From Arachnopeziza araneosa (lineage: Eukaryota > Ascomycota > Leotiomycetes > Helotiales > Arachnopezizaceae): a stretch of DNA of 64,000 nt. Location: NCBI GenBank assembly GCA_003988855.1, contig QYAI01000121.1:124001-188000 (forward strand), given 5' to 3'. Positions within the stretch are counted from its first letter, which is position 1; every line of letters begins with the position of its first letter. This document shows, piece by piece, positions 1-12,897 of this stretch. Both the position numbers and the translations under genes were made by a program. Under the pieces are notes generated by a model. That model did no database searches, was not told the DNA's origin, and saw only the letters and a program-made list of their open reading frames with translations.

Positions 1-432
1 TTGTTTGGGAAATGAACAGTCTGGCCCTTTCCACATTGGTCAATTCGAAGGCGATGATGTCGTGCGCATGGGCGTGCAGATTTAGCAGTCCGAAGTAAGC
101 TTGAAATATCCGGTGATAGGCTATTGAGCGCTGCAAGGTGGCGTTTCTGACTTCACTTCTGGACCCTGACCTTTGCCAAGGATCTCAACGTCGGAGTATA
201 ACAACCTCAACTATCAAACGTGAACGATCTAACGAAAAACCCCGGAAATCTATGCGACTTTAACTCATCAAAAACGAGACTCAATTATTCTGAGCGTATA
301 GTCACGGATTGACCAAATTGGGATTGATCGAATCTGGTGGTGATGTTGAATTCCAAAAGCCTGCTCACAGGCCTACCAAGACCGGTCCAAATACACTCTA
401 ATGCTTTTGGAAAAGAGAACCTGGCAATTGAA
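1..432. other. gene-free left edge
   Basis: I see no convincing coding segment here. The right part is probably the 3' untranslated region of the minus-strand PDX1 gene. The rest could belong to a gene beyond the window edge. Confidence 0.4.
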
Positions 433-1493
433 TCACCATCCTCTGCCCTGCATCTTGTCTTCTGCCTTCATGGTCCCAACATTCAAACCCACCATTGCTT
501 CTCCCAAATCTTCACTTACAGCAGCTAGGATCTTTGCATCATTATAATGTGTAACAGCCTGAACAATAGCCTTTGCTCTCTTCGCCGCATCTCCAGACTT
601 GAATATGCCACTTCCTACAAATACACCATCACAGCCCAATTGCATCATCAAAGCCGCATCTGCAGGTGTAGCCACTCCACCTGCTGCAAAGTTCACAACC
701 GGAAGACGGCCTAGCTTTGCAGTCTCCTTGAGAAGTTCATAGGGAGCTTGGATGTCCTTTGCTAAGATTCGTAGTTCTGGATCGCTCATAACGGAGGCAC
801 GAGATATTTCTGCAGAAACTGTCCTCATATGTCTTACAGCTTCAATGACATCTCCAGTTCCAGCTTCTCCTTTTGTACGGATCATAGCTGCGCCTTCTGA
901 AATACGACGGAGCGCTTCTCCAAGGTTACGACAACCGCAGACGAATGGGACGGAGAAAGAGTGCTTTTCGACATGGTGGACAGCGTCAGCTGGAGTGAGG
1001 ACTTCGGATTCATCAATGTAATCTACGCCTATCGCTTCAAGGATCTGCCAATGTAAGTCTCTGCCGCGGCGTAAAGTTAGTGGAAACTATTGGAAGTGAG
1101 AATCTACCTGACACTCAACAAAATGCCCAATTCTCGCTTTGGCCATGACTGGAATTGTAACTGCCTCCATAATCTCCTTGATCATTTTTGGATCTGACAT
1201 GCGTGCTACACCACCTTGGGCTCTGATATCGGCCGGAACACGTTCTAGGGCCATGACTGCGCAAGCACCAGCTTCTTCTGCTATCCTGGCCTTGTCTACC
1301 GTCAGCAATCGTTTTATTCTCTAAAGACGTATTCATTGAGAAGTTGTAAGAAAAGATAGCAGACCTGCTCAGCGTTCACCACATCCATGATCACACCTCC
1401 CTTTAACATTCTTGCCAGTCCCGTCTTGACTGTGAAGTTACTCTCTCCATTCTTTGCACCATTCGTGCTTGTCGTTGGCAGTTCGTTGGTCAT
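433..1493 (-). CDS. PDX1: pyridoxal 5'-phosphate synthase lyase subunit (PdxS/SNZ1 family)
   Basis: This is the synthase subunit of the ribose-5-phosphate-dependent vitamin B6 pathway. It condenses ribose 5-phosphate, glyceraldehyde 3-phosphate and ammonia from a PdxT/SNO partner; it is a cytosolic (beta/alpha)8 barrel. Three exons are supported: 1365-1493, 1108-1290 and 433-1044. Visible family blocks in order are [16 protein letters not shown] near the N-terminus, the lysine-bearing [38 protein letters not shown], and the phosphate-binding [20 protein letters not shown] followed by [10 protein letters not shown]. The chosen start begins MTNELPTTS, just upstream of the conserved block; an in-frame upstream extension has no family support. 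It is head-to-head with the FUN14 gene. Identification is firm from the motifs; only the exact start is open. Confidence 0.95.
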
Positions 1494-2045
1494 TGTGTCT
1501 GGTGTCGTGGCAATACTTGCCTTCTTGGTGTCAGGCGGATTGCGATTGAAACAGATATGTCTTGAGAATTCAAACAACAGATACGATGTACGAGAAAATA
1601 AAGTATGACTCCTCCATTCTACAACATGCCTTTCAAAATTTCCACGCCGCTCCGGTCCATCGGACCAGACTAATTTGGACGAGGAACCACCCCACCACCA
1701 CGCCCTTCTCTATCGCTCACCTTCCCCCAGAAGAATTGACGCTTCTCTATATTAAGCAGGAGTCGAACCCAATAAGAAGTACCAATTCATCCACATGCCG
1801 AGTTCGGAAGCAAAGCATGAAAACTTCCTCCTCGGGGACCCCTCATTTGAGCCGAAGCAAGCCACAACGAACCGAGCACGCTTTTCTGGGGACGGCCCGT
1901 GCTGGTGATGTCACTGTCAAACAAGTCCACCACCCGGTGTAACTCGATGAGATCAATCAACCAGTCAATCAATTGAGCCTCATCTTCTGTCGTTTCCTGC
2001 ACCGTATTCATCCTCACCCCACAATCCGCTGCACCCCTGACCGAA
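1494..2045. promoter_or_regulatory. divergent promoter region PDX1 / FUN14
   Basis: About 550 bp separate the two divergent start codons, so this region must hold both promoters. No TATA box or recognisable operator stands out. Confidence 0.4.
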
Positions 2046-2641
2046 ATGGCAACTCTCCACCTCCTCCGCCCTCTCCTCTTCCGCCCTCAGGTCCTGGGAC
2101 TAGGATTAGGCCTCTCCCTCGCAACATATCAAACCATCCACTGCCGGCCCCTACTACTGGACACCGTCAACTCACCCTACTCCTCGGCCTCGTCTTTTCA
2201 AAGCAGCAGATCCCGCCTCAGCACCCCCTCCCTCCAACTCGACGAGTCCACCATCCGCCAATTCTCGTCCGGGAGTATCATCGGTCTCTGCGCCGGCCTC
2301 CTCGTCAGCACGTTCTCCCGAAGCCTGGCATTGATACTTGGCTTGTTGGTTGTGGGGGTGCAGGTGAGACAGTTTGATTCATGTTCTGCTTGGCTACTGA
2401 GGGGCTTGTCCATTTACATAACCTGGAGCCTCTCTCGTCCCGCGGGCTATACCTACCATATCCGGTGAGCGTGGGCTAACTCAAATAGTATGCTTCTTCC
2501 AAAGGCATCAATCTCATTCCGTATGAGCGGCTGCAGCGTTATGTTCATGGCATTGATCTCCGCAGCCTTGTGCAAGAGAATGCAGCGTTCAAACTGAGTT
2601 TCGGGATGACATTTGCTTTGGCTGGGTTTTGTAGCTTTTAA
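2046..2641 (+). CDS. FUN14 family mitochondrial membrane protein
   Basis: Two exons (2046-2363 and 2489-2641) encode about 198 residues. The N-terminus is basic and hydrophobic, as in mitochondrially targeted proteins. The FUN14 domain follows: FSSGSIIGLCAGLLVSTFSR, then a hydrophobic segment LALILGLLVVGVQ that crosses the intron into YASSKGINLIPYERL, and finally LSFGMTFALAGF near the end. FUN14 proteins are small multi-helix proteins of the mitochondrial outer membrane; FUNDC1 in animals is a mitophagy receptor. No LC3-interacting motif of the FUNDC1 type is evident, so a mitophagy role is not claimed. The intron is GT-AG and the frame is kept (exon 1 is exactly 106 codons). Confidence 0.8.
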
Positions 2642-2775
2642 TCTAAGCTGTTGACTGATGGGTATGTATTTGTATGCTGAAAGAATAGACTGGATGAGAT
2701 ATCTCACAATGCAGTAAATCAACCAGCCTGCATGCGATGCAGCCCAAATACTTCCTCCTCGCATATCCAAAATAT

Positions 2776-4733
2776 TTACACTGGCTCCGTCTCGCGTTCC
2801 AACCACTTCCATGCTATGCTTCCCTTCTGAAAATACCCACTAGTCTTGCTAGAAATATCAGCATGGTATTCATTCAACCAATGCTTCTCTTTTCTTGTAA
2901 GTAGTGTCTCATCAATCAGCTTCCTGCAATATGGCACCATCGTCACATGCTCAAAGCCAAGGTAGGGTTTATCCCCAAATTTATGTTTCGTCTCAGCTTC
3001 CTTTACCATGACAATATTCTCGATACGGATTCCAAAAGCGCCGTCTTCATAGTAACCGGGCTCATTGGAGATTACGTTGCCGGGAGCAAGGGGTACTTCG
3101 GAGTACTGAATACGTGTTCCAATGCCAATAGGACCTTCGTGGACGTTCAGATAGGAGCCGACGCCGTGGCCGGTGCCGTGGCGATAATCAAGGCCTTCTT
3201 CCTGTGGGGGTGTTAGTCATTGTTATGCGCAAGCGTGGGGTACATACCCAGAGGAATTGTCTTGCAAGAGTGTCAAGAGCGAAACCTGTTGTTCCTTTGG
3301 GGAAGATTGCTACGTCTAGAGAGATATTGCCTTTCAAGACAAGAGTGTAAGCTTTCCTTTCCATCTCGGTTGGTTCGCCGAAATGAAGCGTCCGAGTCGT
3401 GTCTGTTGTCCCGTCATAGTATTGAGCACCTGAATCGCACAGATAAATTGCCTTGGGGTCGATAATTGAGCAGTTTCCCCTCTCTGGCGAATAATGAATG
3501 ACAGCAGCATTCGCTCCAGTTGATGAGATGGTGTCAAATGACAACCCAACAAAATTCTTCTGCTTCGATCGCAATTCTTCGAGCTTGTCAGCAGCCGTGA
3601 CTTCATCCAAAGTGACCTTCTCTACTGTTAACTGATGCTCCAACCATGCAAAGTATTCAATCAGTGCTGCGCCATCTCGAATATGACATTGCCTCATGCC
3701 TTCCAACTCGGCCTCATTCTTCACAGCTTTAGAATCGCCGATAGGACTTCTGACTTCCTCAACCTTGGCTTCTCCACCTAAAGATCTTTTCAATGCCCAT
3801 GAAGTTTTCGTTGAAACTAGGAATTTTTTGACTTTAGCAGGTGGTTGACTGTCTTCTTCAACGTTTCCCAAAGAGTCAGCTAGAATCGTAGTGTCGTCAA
3901 AGATCTTCTCATAAGGTCGAATCGAAACTCCATTCTCAACGAGATGGGTCTGGCATTCTTCGTCAATTTTGCTGGAATCAACATATAGCGTGGCGGTTGT
4001 CGGCGTAATGGCAGCATAGGAGAAGAATACGGGGTTGTAGGGGATGTCGTTCCCTCTCAGGTTAAATAGCCATGCAATCTCGTCCAGCATTGAAACAATG
4101 AATCCTGAGCTCTTCTTCTTTTCGAGCTCCTTCCTCAGATCCTCCAACTTCGACTTCACATCTTTTCCTGCAAACTGATGGCCTAAAACCTTGACAGATT
4201 CTTGCGGTCTTGAGGGTCGGTTTGCACCCCAAACCAGATCTACCAAGTTCTCTTCGATAGCCATCAAGTCCCGGCCACCCTTCTTCTTAATCTTTTCTGA
4301 AAGCTTGCGTGCGTCTGGAGCAGAGAGTACCGTTGGATCAACACCAACTACCTTTCCACCTTCAGACTGATCTGCAGACCATTCTTGCCAAGTTGGGACA
4401 TCTTGCAATCCTTGCTTTAGGAGTAACCAGTTTGCATCCAACTGTTTCGAAGCTTGGTTGAAATATCGTCCATCTGTAGCCAAGGCAGCTTTGTCATGCG
4501 TAACGACAGCACATCCTGCTGATCCTGTGAAACCCGTGATGTATTCTCTTCTAGCGTCGCATGGCGCGATGTATTCGGAGGAATGGCTATCTTCAGAGGG
4601 AATAACTCGATGTGTATCAGTGACTGCTCCAGAACAGGAGATTTAGCACTCACATACTGTAAATGTCGACTCTATGCTTCTTCATAAGTTCTCGCAGAGC
4701 AGCAAGACGCTGTGAAGTGTCTACCTTGTCCAT
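2776..4733 (-). CDS. AMPP: Xaa-Pro aminopeptidase P (M24 metallopeptidase)
   Basis: This cytosolic aminopeptidase releases N-terminal residues next to proline using a dinuclear, typically Mn(II), centre. Three exons (4658-4733, 3248-4605, 2776-3201) give 619 residues, the normal length for fungal AMPP. The N-terminal creatinase-like domain contains [17 protein letters not shown] and ITGFTGSAG. The catalytic pita-bread domain shows the metal ligands: two Asp in [17 protein letters not shown], His in [13 protein letters not shown], and Glu in [18 protein letters not shown]. The first intron removes 52 nt with a GTATGT donor and restores the conserved VDIY-IIPSED join, which fixes the start at MDKVDTSQ. 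It is divergent from KAP122. Confidence 0.95.
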
Positions 4734-5359
4734 ATCTGGAGAAGCTTCCGTCAGTAGCTACCCCTCGGTTGATTTCGCTCCCTCCGCACCTTTGGTAATT
4801 TGTCTCGAAGCTGAAGAGCTATATCGAATGTGAATGTTAAAACTGTGAGGACGGAAAGGTGCAAGTATTTGAGTCCCAGGAAGAGTGAGGGGTTTTCCAC
4901 ACGCTCTCAGGAATTTCATTTGAATTGCCCCCACGAGAGACAGGTCCAGTTGTGGAAGGCGACTGTTGGACCGGTTAGAAACGGACGTAAGGTTGATTGA
5001 AAAGGGCTAAAGCAAGAAATAGGGATGCGATTTGGAGTACGTCCCAAACAAGACCCCAGGGAAGCTTCACGAAGAAGTGAAACTTCTGGGGACCGCCAAC
5101 TGATAAAGGTCGTGATCTCATGAAGCTATCCAGTTGTGGCCTCAGGCACAAAGTGGGTGTCCGCAGATTTCACAATCCATGACCTTGCCTAAACAGGCCA
5201 TTGAGCGAGGGTGTTTGTAAGGCTGGATGAATATATGTGACGAAGACTTCAAATTTTGAGCATGTATTCTCACCATGCGGATTGTAGCAAATCAGTTTGC
5301 CCTTGACTCAACTCTTACCCTTCCAAGTGACTCGCTTGTCCTTCCCAAACACGACAAGC
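4734..5359. promoter_or_regulatory. divergent promoter region AMPP / KAP122
   Basis: A 626-bp spacer lies between two divergent start codons. I recognise no specific site in it. Confidence 0.35.
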
Positions 5360-8300
5360 ATGGAGGATGGGCAGCTGCCATCTTCTCTTGAAGAAGTTGA
5401 AGCCGTGAGTTCATATACATACTTATCATTTGTGCTTTGATACCCTCACCATCAGTTTCCTAAGACCTTCCCTTCCTCGGATATTTACTCCTCCTATTCC
5501 ACCTTTCTCATACGTGACTTATGGCTGACTCTTGAACAGCTGATTGCACAGCTATATCGGCCGGGAGCCTCAGACAAGGTTTTCAAAACCCAAGAGACTC
5601 TACAGAGGTTGCAAAGATCTCCACAAGGATGGCAACTTGCAAACGCTCTGCTTGGTCACAAAGATGAGCAAGTCCGGTTCTTCGCAGCTCTCACTTTCAT
5701 TGTCAAGCTGAATACTGATGCGTAAGTTGATTCAATTTTAGCTTGATTCAATACTGAATGGCCATAAGGAAATCCTTGACAGATAGCGACGCCGAGATTC
5801 TGCTTCAAACACTCCTCAGTTGGCTTATTCAGTGCGTAGAAGATTCGGAAGGAGCTCTAGTACTGAGAAAGCTATGCTCAACTTTGGTTGCATATTTTCT
5901 TCAATTCTCTTCAGCTTGGACAAGATGTATCAAGCATATTGTCTATTGTCTGTGCCTCAACAAGGCGTTACCCTACAGCTCTCTTAATGAGTCTCCCGAG
6001 ATCGGGATCTTGGTCGAGAACATATCTGCGCCAAAAGCAAAAGCAATATTTTGGTTCGCATCTACCCTCGTTGAAGAAGTCGGAAAGACAGATTCGAGTT
6101 CAATGAAACAGTAAGTCTAGTTTGATATACAAGACAACTCTAAAACCTCACAGGAATGACTTTCATCGTCGAGTGCATCCAAATGTTGACGATATTGTAC
6201 CGTTGATTTCAAAATACATTGGTCATTCAACAGATTCGAGTGGTGATGCTATACGTTCTGAAGCCCTGAAATGTTATCAGGTGGGTTTCGAATTCAGTTA
6301 CTCATATTTCGTCTTCCTTTCATTGCTAACAAGTTGACATTTCAGGCATGGGTTTCTTATTCTCATCGATCCTTTATAGATAGCGGGGGTGAACTGGAAC
6401 CTCTACGTATATTAATTCAACCCGCACTTCAATGCATCATGAAATCCAGCCTTTACGAGACTACAGTTGAACTATTTACAGAGATTCTGTCAAATTATTC
6501 TAGGTTCCTCCGACCTGAAGATTTCAGCAGTCTTCACGCCCTCTTCAATCATCCTTGGGCTCAGGAAAAATACACGAATCTTATTGGAGGCGATTATGAC
6601 TTTGATTCTTTGCAGTTTGGCATGTTTCTTCTTGCATTTGGCGATTCAACTGTTCAAGACCTCACAAAAAATATCGAAAATCCACAATGTCAACAATATT
6701 TGTTGATCCTATCTGGACTACTTGCCGCTGACCGCTATGCTGTCTATGAAGACAAAATATATGTGCCGGCACTAGAATTCTGGAGTACTTTTGTAGAGAC
6801 AATGGTCGATGAAATCTACACACTCGAAGATGATACACCTCCCTGGTTTCCTGCAGCACAAAAACAGGTCATACAAGTAATTGAGCGGTGCTGGCGAAAA
6901 TCTCAGTTTCCACCGGCAAAAGAATTCAAATCATGGGATTCTGTAGATCAGTCTGCATTCAAAGATGCTAGAAGAGATTTCTCTGATCTCATACAGCAAT
7001 TCTATCTTACAACCGGTATCCCTCTTCTTCAGTTCTGGATCACGCAAATTCCAGCATCAGCATCTTCGAAAAACTGGCTTGAACTCGAGGCTTCACTATT
7101 TTGTCTTGCGCAGCTGAATGATTGCGTATCTCCAGCGCCTGAGCGTGATGATTATTTGGATCAAGTATTCACAGAACCTCTATTATCACTCTTCAGAGAT
7201 CCCCAGCAAGAGATTTTCACCAGAACCCGAAAAGCTTTCTTAGACCTTGTAATTGGATATGCCGACTATTTCTCGAAAAGACCATCAAAACTGCCACAGG
7301 TTCTGGAATTTAGTTTCTTTGCACTTGGCTCTCCCAGTTTAGTTCATGCAGCCTCAAGATCAATTATGAAACTCTGCTCAGATTGCCGAAAGATTCTGCT
7401 ACCCGAGCTAAATGGGTTCTTGCAACATTACAGCAATATTGCCGCCAACACAATACTTGATGGTGATGTTAAAGAGTCAGTTATGGAAGGTATTGCTTCT
7501 TTGATTCAAGCAATGGATAATGAAGCTTCGAAAGTTGTGCCTCTAGAGCAGTTGTTGACTTATATTGAGGTCGATGTTCAGAATTGTTTGAGCATTGTCA
7601 GCATGCAGCCTTCTCAAGCGATCCAAGACCCATCAACCAGCCATGAAGTTGTAGCTAGAGATTTAGGTATTGTAGCTTTGAAATGTCTTCTTGGTGTAGC
7701 GAGAGGAATTCAGGTGCCGGATGACAAGCCTGTGGACCTTGAAAAGCAAGAGCCCGCAGTTCCGTTTTGGTCTGCTGGTGAAGGATCTCGTGTTCAGCAG
7801 CGAATATACGATATCATATCGCAAGTCTACGATGCTCTTGGGTATCATGGCGATATTATTGAAGAATCATGTCACATATGGCGAACTGGCTTGAGAGAGC
7901 TTGAGCCAGGACCATTCGTCATGCCTCCAGCCACAGTGGCTCAATTTATGACCAAGGCAACTTTACAAACGCCTCGGCTAGGACGTGTGATCAACACAGC
8001 AGCGTCCCTCATATCTTCTAAATGGACTACAGAACCAGAAGATGTTCTGGGCCCATTACTGAGCTGGGTTGCTCAGCTTTTGCACGGCTTAGGAGGTAAG
8101 TGTTTATCCGTCTACCAAATCATAAGCGCTGACTTTTCAGATCCCAGCCAGGACACCGAAATATCACAAGCTGGTATTGAGTTCATCCAACGTCTTCTCC
8201 CGCGATACCCACAAATTCTTATGGCCCACCAACCACCGTCTTCCCTAGAATACATATTCATGTTTGCCCTTCAAGCTCTTAAAGGTACCGAACCACTGCC

Positions 8301-8785
8301 GAAAGCTGCAGCTGCGGAATTTTGGGTACCTATCTCTTCCCTCACCATCAAGTATATACTGATTTTGCCAGTCCTCATTCATCAGCCTTCCTGCACAATC
8401 AACATCTCTCCAACCCGCCATCGACAATGCAGCACAACTTCTAGGACCTCTTCTCGCCCAAGCACTGATTTACAACGTCGGCGGTCATGCCGCTCGCAGC
8501 GAACTAGACAAGCTCTCTGATCCCATCAAAAAACTGGCAGTGAGGCAAGTACGAGCAAAGCAGTGGTTTGAGAACGCGCTGCTTGATCCAAGTTTCCCGA
8601 GTGATAAAGTGGATAATAAGGACAAGGCAGTGTTTTTGCAGAAAGTTATAAAGTAAGTGACCACAGTGGTTAAAATTTACTTAGCTGACTTGATGAAAAG
8701 TTTGAGGGGAGCAAAAGGGACTAATCAGGTAGTCAGGGAGTTCTGGCTTGCTTGTCGAGGCTCAAATTTCGCTTATGCTTCATAA
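5360..8785 (+). CDS. KAP122: importin-beta family karyopherin, KAP122/PDR6-like
   Basis: This is a nuclear transport receptor made of HEAT/ARM-like repeats. The N-terminus (VEALIAQLYRPGASDKV, then LQRSPQGWQLANALL and VRFFAALTFIVKLN) has the importin-beta N-terminal pattern and resembles yeast Kap122, which imports TFIIA subunits among other cargo. Eight exons: 5360-5404, 5540-5721, 5787-6110, 6154-6280, 6346-8095, 8141-8325, 8372-8652, 8701-8785; total 992 residues, as expected for a karyopherin. The last exons end in the family-typical helical C-terminus (VRQVRAKQWFENALL then VVREFWLACRG). The importin-13/transportin-3 group is the alternative label. The 5787 acceptor is less canonical, but other nearby acceptors introduce stops. 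Confidence 0.85.
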
Positions 8786-9908
8786 GTACTTGTCAGTATG
8801 CAAGTGTGAAGGATCTTGGACCGGAGGACCAGAACATACATTCCGTATAGTTCATTGTCCAAGAAGAAACCCACGTGGTTTGTTGCCCAATGCATTCAGT
8901 ATTATATTATTCAGAGAGAAAATGAACATTTAAATTACCTCTTTGTTTACTATTTGTACAAAAATAGCTAAACAAGCACTAAAATCGTTCCAATGTATTT
9001 CCAAAATACAGAAGGTAAATGTTAGCCTACATAGCCTAGTTTGTGATTCCATTCGATTTCCAACTTAGGAAGAGATATTGACTTGCATAACTGCTCCAAG
9101 CAGCTACGTTGTAAAATGCCAACGAGGTTCCCATGCAGTAACCTAGCTTCGGAAACTTAGCAACGGATTATAACTCCTACTAACTATCGAACCCGTTTCC
9201 CCTGTCGCTATCAGTATAGGCTCATTTAGGAAGTTGCGAATATCAAAGATAGACTTAGAGATAAAGAAATTGAATAAGATAGGGTTACTGAAGATCTATA
9301 ATTGTGAGGGCGAGACTTGGAGGTTTGTAGACCTTTATAAGATAGGATTGGAGATTTAAGGTTGCATTATTTCAAGGATTGACTTTAATATTACCTTTTC
9401 TTGTGCTTCAATACCCTTCTACTTTATCATTGCAATTTTCAGAAAGAGCAGATTTAAATAGAATAAGTCAAGTTTACATTAGCGCTTCTTTTTCACTTGT
9501 ATTATACTACATTTTTGTTTCGACATTTACACTAGAAAAATTAAGATCAGATAGTAAAACTAAATTGTACATTGCTGCTTTACTCCTCTTAAAGAAATTA
9601 GATCTATATCATACAATTTAACTTGCACATTATCAACATATTTTACCTAAAGTCTTTCACAATATTGTTTTGACGTTAGCAAGGTAGAAGCAAATCGTAT
9701 TGCTATCTAGTAGGATTGCGCTGCAAGCATAACCTAACTAATCTACTACCCATCCCAATCCTGAAATCCCTTTCATCGCAAGTCTTTTCCGTCTGAAGTC
9801 ATGTGCACAGAATCACGTCTCAAATGTCGAAACAACTACCTATTCGACATTAGGAAGAGATATATTTTCGGAAAAGGTAAACCTACATTGAATGAAACAA
9901 GAGAGCAA
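8786..9908. other. AT-rich intergenic stretch
   Basis: About 1.1 kb is rich in A/T and short homopolymer runs, with no coding pattern. A plus-strand open frame at 9379-9621 begins with ATG but has low-complexity Leu/Phe/Ser composition and no family look, so I treat it as chance. The right end carries the 3' flank of the Myb-like gene. Confidence 0.4.
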
Positions 9909-10391
9909 TCAGAATTCTTCATTGTCATCTTCGACTTTGGAACGACCGTAATTGTCGAGGCCCTTTTGACCAGCGAGAGCCTCCTCGAAACTCATGTCGT
10001 TCTCAGGACCGAGAACAGTTGCAGACTTGGCTTGCTTGCGAATCTTCGTGGTGCTCTCGTTCTTCTTAGCCTTGCGCTTCTTCTCGGTGGTCGCAGGGCC
10101 ATCGCCGGTAGCAACAGCGGCATCAACATTGTTCAAACCGTGACGTTCCTTGTATCGGGTCCAGCGAACAGAAAGAGCACCGGGGGTGATGGCCTTAGCA
10201 TCGGGCTCAGCAGCGCTATTGAGCTGAGTGGCAATCTCTGCCCAAGGGATAGCCGGCATTTTTTCAGACTTGATGAGGAACTTGAAGATGGTGAGAGCGA
10301 AATCGAGATCTCTATCTTCGCCTTTGGTGGATTTCGCAGCACTCTTGGGTGTCTTGCCATTCTTCGCAGGGGTGGTAGGTTGAGAATCCAT
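9909..10391 (-). CDS. small Myb-like DNA-binding domain protein
   Basis: A single exon of 160 residues. The N-terminus is basic and Lys/Ser/Thr-rich. Residues of about 28-90 form a small helical domain (DLDFALTIFKFLIKSEKMP, then IPWAEIATQLN and GALSVRWTRYKERHGL) that matches the fungal Myb-like domain seen in many short Pezizomycotina nuclear proteins. A Lys/Arg-rich segment that may be a nuclear localisation signal (TEKKRKAKKNES) follows, then an acidic tail. The role is presumably chromatin or transcription linked, but no target is known. It is isolated within AT-rich, gene-poor DNA. A long plus-strand open frame over the same bases is its antisense shadow. Confidence 0.75.
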   Translation of the reverse strand: MDSQPTTPAKNGKTPKSAAKSTKGEDRDLDFALTIFKFLIKSEKMPAIPWAEIATQLNSAAEPDAKAITPGALSVRWTRYKERHGLNNVDAAVATGDGPATTEKKRKAKKNESTTKIRKQAKSATVLGPENDMSFEEALAGQKGLDNYGRSKVEDDNEEF

Positions 10392-12897
10392 GTTGTAGAT
10401 GATCGAGAACGGGATTTGCTTGAATGGATGAGGTTTGTGGTCTTGAAGTTGATTCAGGTTGATGAAAGTTGTGTGTAAAAGGTAGGAAAATCGGTGAAGA
10501 AACGTGTGAGTGTCTTTACTTAAGTAGAAAAGGGGCTCGCTTAATTTTGGTCATGTCAACAGATCAAAATTTCGGGTGAATTCAGCACTCCTCCGGTTCC
10601 TTCTAGCCTAAAATTATGCTTTCTGGAAGTGAATTCAAGAATTTAGGCCTTGCAAAAAAGTGAAACTCCCGCAATGCTCATTGAAAAAGTTGGAATAAAG
10701 TACTTTCAGATAGTGTTACGTTATTGAGAGCAGGTCTATTATTATAATACATAGTAACTACATTTTAGGTTTGAGTTTATTAGTCATAAGATGGTAGATA
10801 ACAAGAGCTTCAAAGAGCGTTTATCTAAAGTTCTTTGGTTTTTGGCTTTCTGCCTAAATTTACGCCTCAAGGTCTACAGATAAATTGACGGACAATCCAG
10901 AGCTCTCTAAATGGCCTTCTTTAACTTATCATTGACTTCCCTAGGAATTTATGTTTGAGGCTACAGAATATTTTCGACCGCCAGCCAGAAAACAAAGACT
11001 GTTCTAGTTAATTTCTGGACTATTGATCAAGGATCTCAGCGTGAGACTAGGATTGATTCAAGACGATGGGGAGAAGTGGATTGTGAATCTTATTTGGGAT
11101 ACGAGGGTGGATGCAAAGATTGATTACAAGGAGGTACAGTGGTTATAAACTATCCGCCTAGCAGTGTGTACTAGCAAGTTATCGAGCGGACAAAGGGTAG
11201 CTTCTTTAGGACACAGGTACTAAGTGCTGCTGTTGCAAAGTGAGACTTCCAGCCTAGGGGACGAAATATCACTTGCGGGTATGTGGATAAGATGTTTTAC
11301 TTAAACTTACATTTTGTAGTCCAGAAATAGGTCAGGAACTTCTGGAGTTTCTCTGTTAATTACTTTACTATTAAGTTTCTTGGAAGCCTTTTATTTCATG
11401 CCTTTGAAGCAAGTTACAATTAGTGATGAATAAATTCTGAACAGACATCAGCCTTGATTACGCAGCTCGAACGAGCCAGTACTGTCTTTGCCTCCCTAGA
11501 CTTTTTTGAAGCAAGTAGATTTTTTGCACTGGAGATTCGAGTATAGCAAAGGCATAATTCTACGTACATCTGTGTTATAAATTGAAGAACAGTCTGGGTG
11601 AGTGTTGTGGTATATCTGATTCATGTCATGCACCTTGAATGTAACGTTTCTTTGAAGTGTTCCAGAGAGCAGCAAGTTATAAAGCAATGGAATTGATCGA
11701 TTATCAGGAAAGTGAGTTAGAGAATGTTGGCCACATTAAAATCATTGGATTCTCAATGGATGAGCGAAAGGATCAAGTTGTCGCAAGGTAGACAAATTCT
11801 ACACCCCTCGAAATAAGCGTCGTTTCTGTATTGTAGCTGGAGAATCTTCTTGGTGACTTGTGCTTGGTTCGGAGGATAAAGACTATCACTTACCAAATTA
11901 CTTGTTTTTTGATAGATATCAACCTGAAGTCCTCTTGAAAAGCACCCATATTTCAAATGAAAAATTTGACACGAGTGAATGCTAAGCTTGAATGCTTGAT
12001 TCGATCATAAAGGGGAGCTACTTTGCCGAGATTCTCCCACCAAATCTAGCTATATATTTTTAATTAAGCAGGAGTCTGGCACAAATCCAATCGAGAGGCA
12101 CAAGTTGTTACTAGGATAAATGAAACCCCAATTCTAACATCACTAAGACTTGCTGTTCCTTACGTTGGTAGAGATTATGGAACACCGAATCTTCTGAGCA
12201 TGGGGCTCGGGAAAAATGATGGTGTCCAAAACTCTTTTGCTTTTGAGATCTAGGACTGGCTCTCAAATTATTTTATTTTTTAATTTTAATTTTTAATTTT
12301 TTTTTACAGTCCTCTGAATTGGAAGGTAAAAGATAGGTCTTATATGTAACATTTTTTTATTTTGATAAAATAAAAGAATAAGCGAAAACACGTCATGGAG
12401 TCGCGTTTAGGCGCGTTCAAATAATTGGCTTTCCTGATTTAGGTGAATTAGAGCAGGGCGCTCCTAATTAGTGCTCTGACAAGACTTTCCCGCCTTGGCT
12501 GTGGTTCTGGCCAAGCACGGGTTGACTGAACATCGCTCACAATAGGTCTTGTTTCTGCCACACATCCGAATTGAGAAAAACTCCAAGGGTTAAACGAGCA
12601 CGCTCTCATAGTACACAGTCAACGGCTTGAATCTAGACCTTACCTATTCTGGCTGTCATTTGATCCCCGTGTCATTACCTTCACTTGGCCCTCTTTCCGA
12701 TTGGAAATCAGAGATGCCAAGTACTTTGCCCAGAGATTTGGCCTTGGCTATCCAAAAAGATTGATCATTTGAAACCCTGCTCTTTAGGCCTACTGCCGTT
12801 GAGTATATTTAGTCTCCCGCTCATATGCCTGTCAAACTCTCTACCCAGTAAACCTTCTCAGAAACCTTTCCACGAATTCTGACCATATCGTACAGCA
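10392..12897. other. 2.5-kb AT-rich gene desert
   Basis: No gene is supported. The sequence is AT-rich with many stop codons in all frames. Parts of it (roughly 11.0-11.4 kb) read like eroded coding or repeat sequence, but I could not identify a transposon. A poly-T/A tract lies at 12265-12306. Confidence 0.4.
12265..12306. repeat. T/A low-complexity tract
   Basis: Runs of T4-T10 alternate with AA steps across about 40 bases. This is simple sequence within the gene desert. Confidence 0.7.

Noticed and set aside
5560..5572. CGGCCG in KAP122, and others in PDX1 (about 1230), the permease (about 24952) and the ligase gene (about 58948)
   Set aside because: They lack the full TCGGCCGA palindrome and lie inside coding sequence, so they are not counted as sites.
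9801..10478. 225-codon plus-strand frame over the Myb-like gene
   Set aside because: No domain; the minus strand has a recognisable domain, proper ATG and nuclear-type composition.
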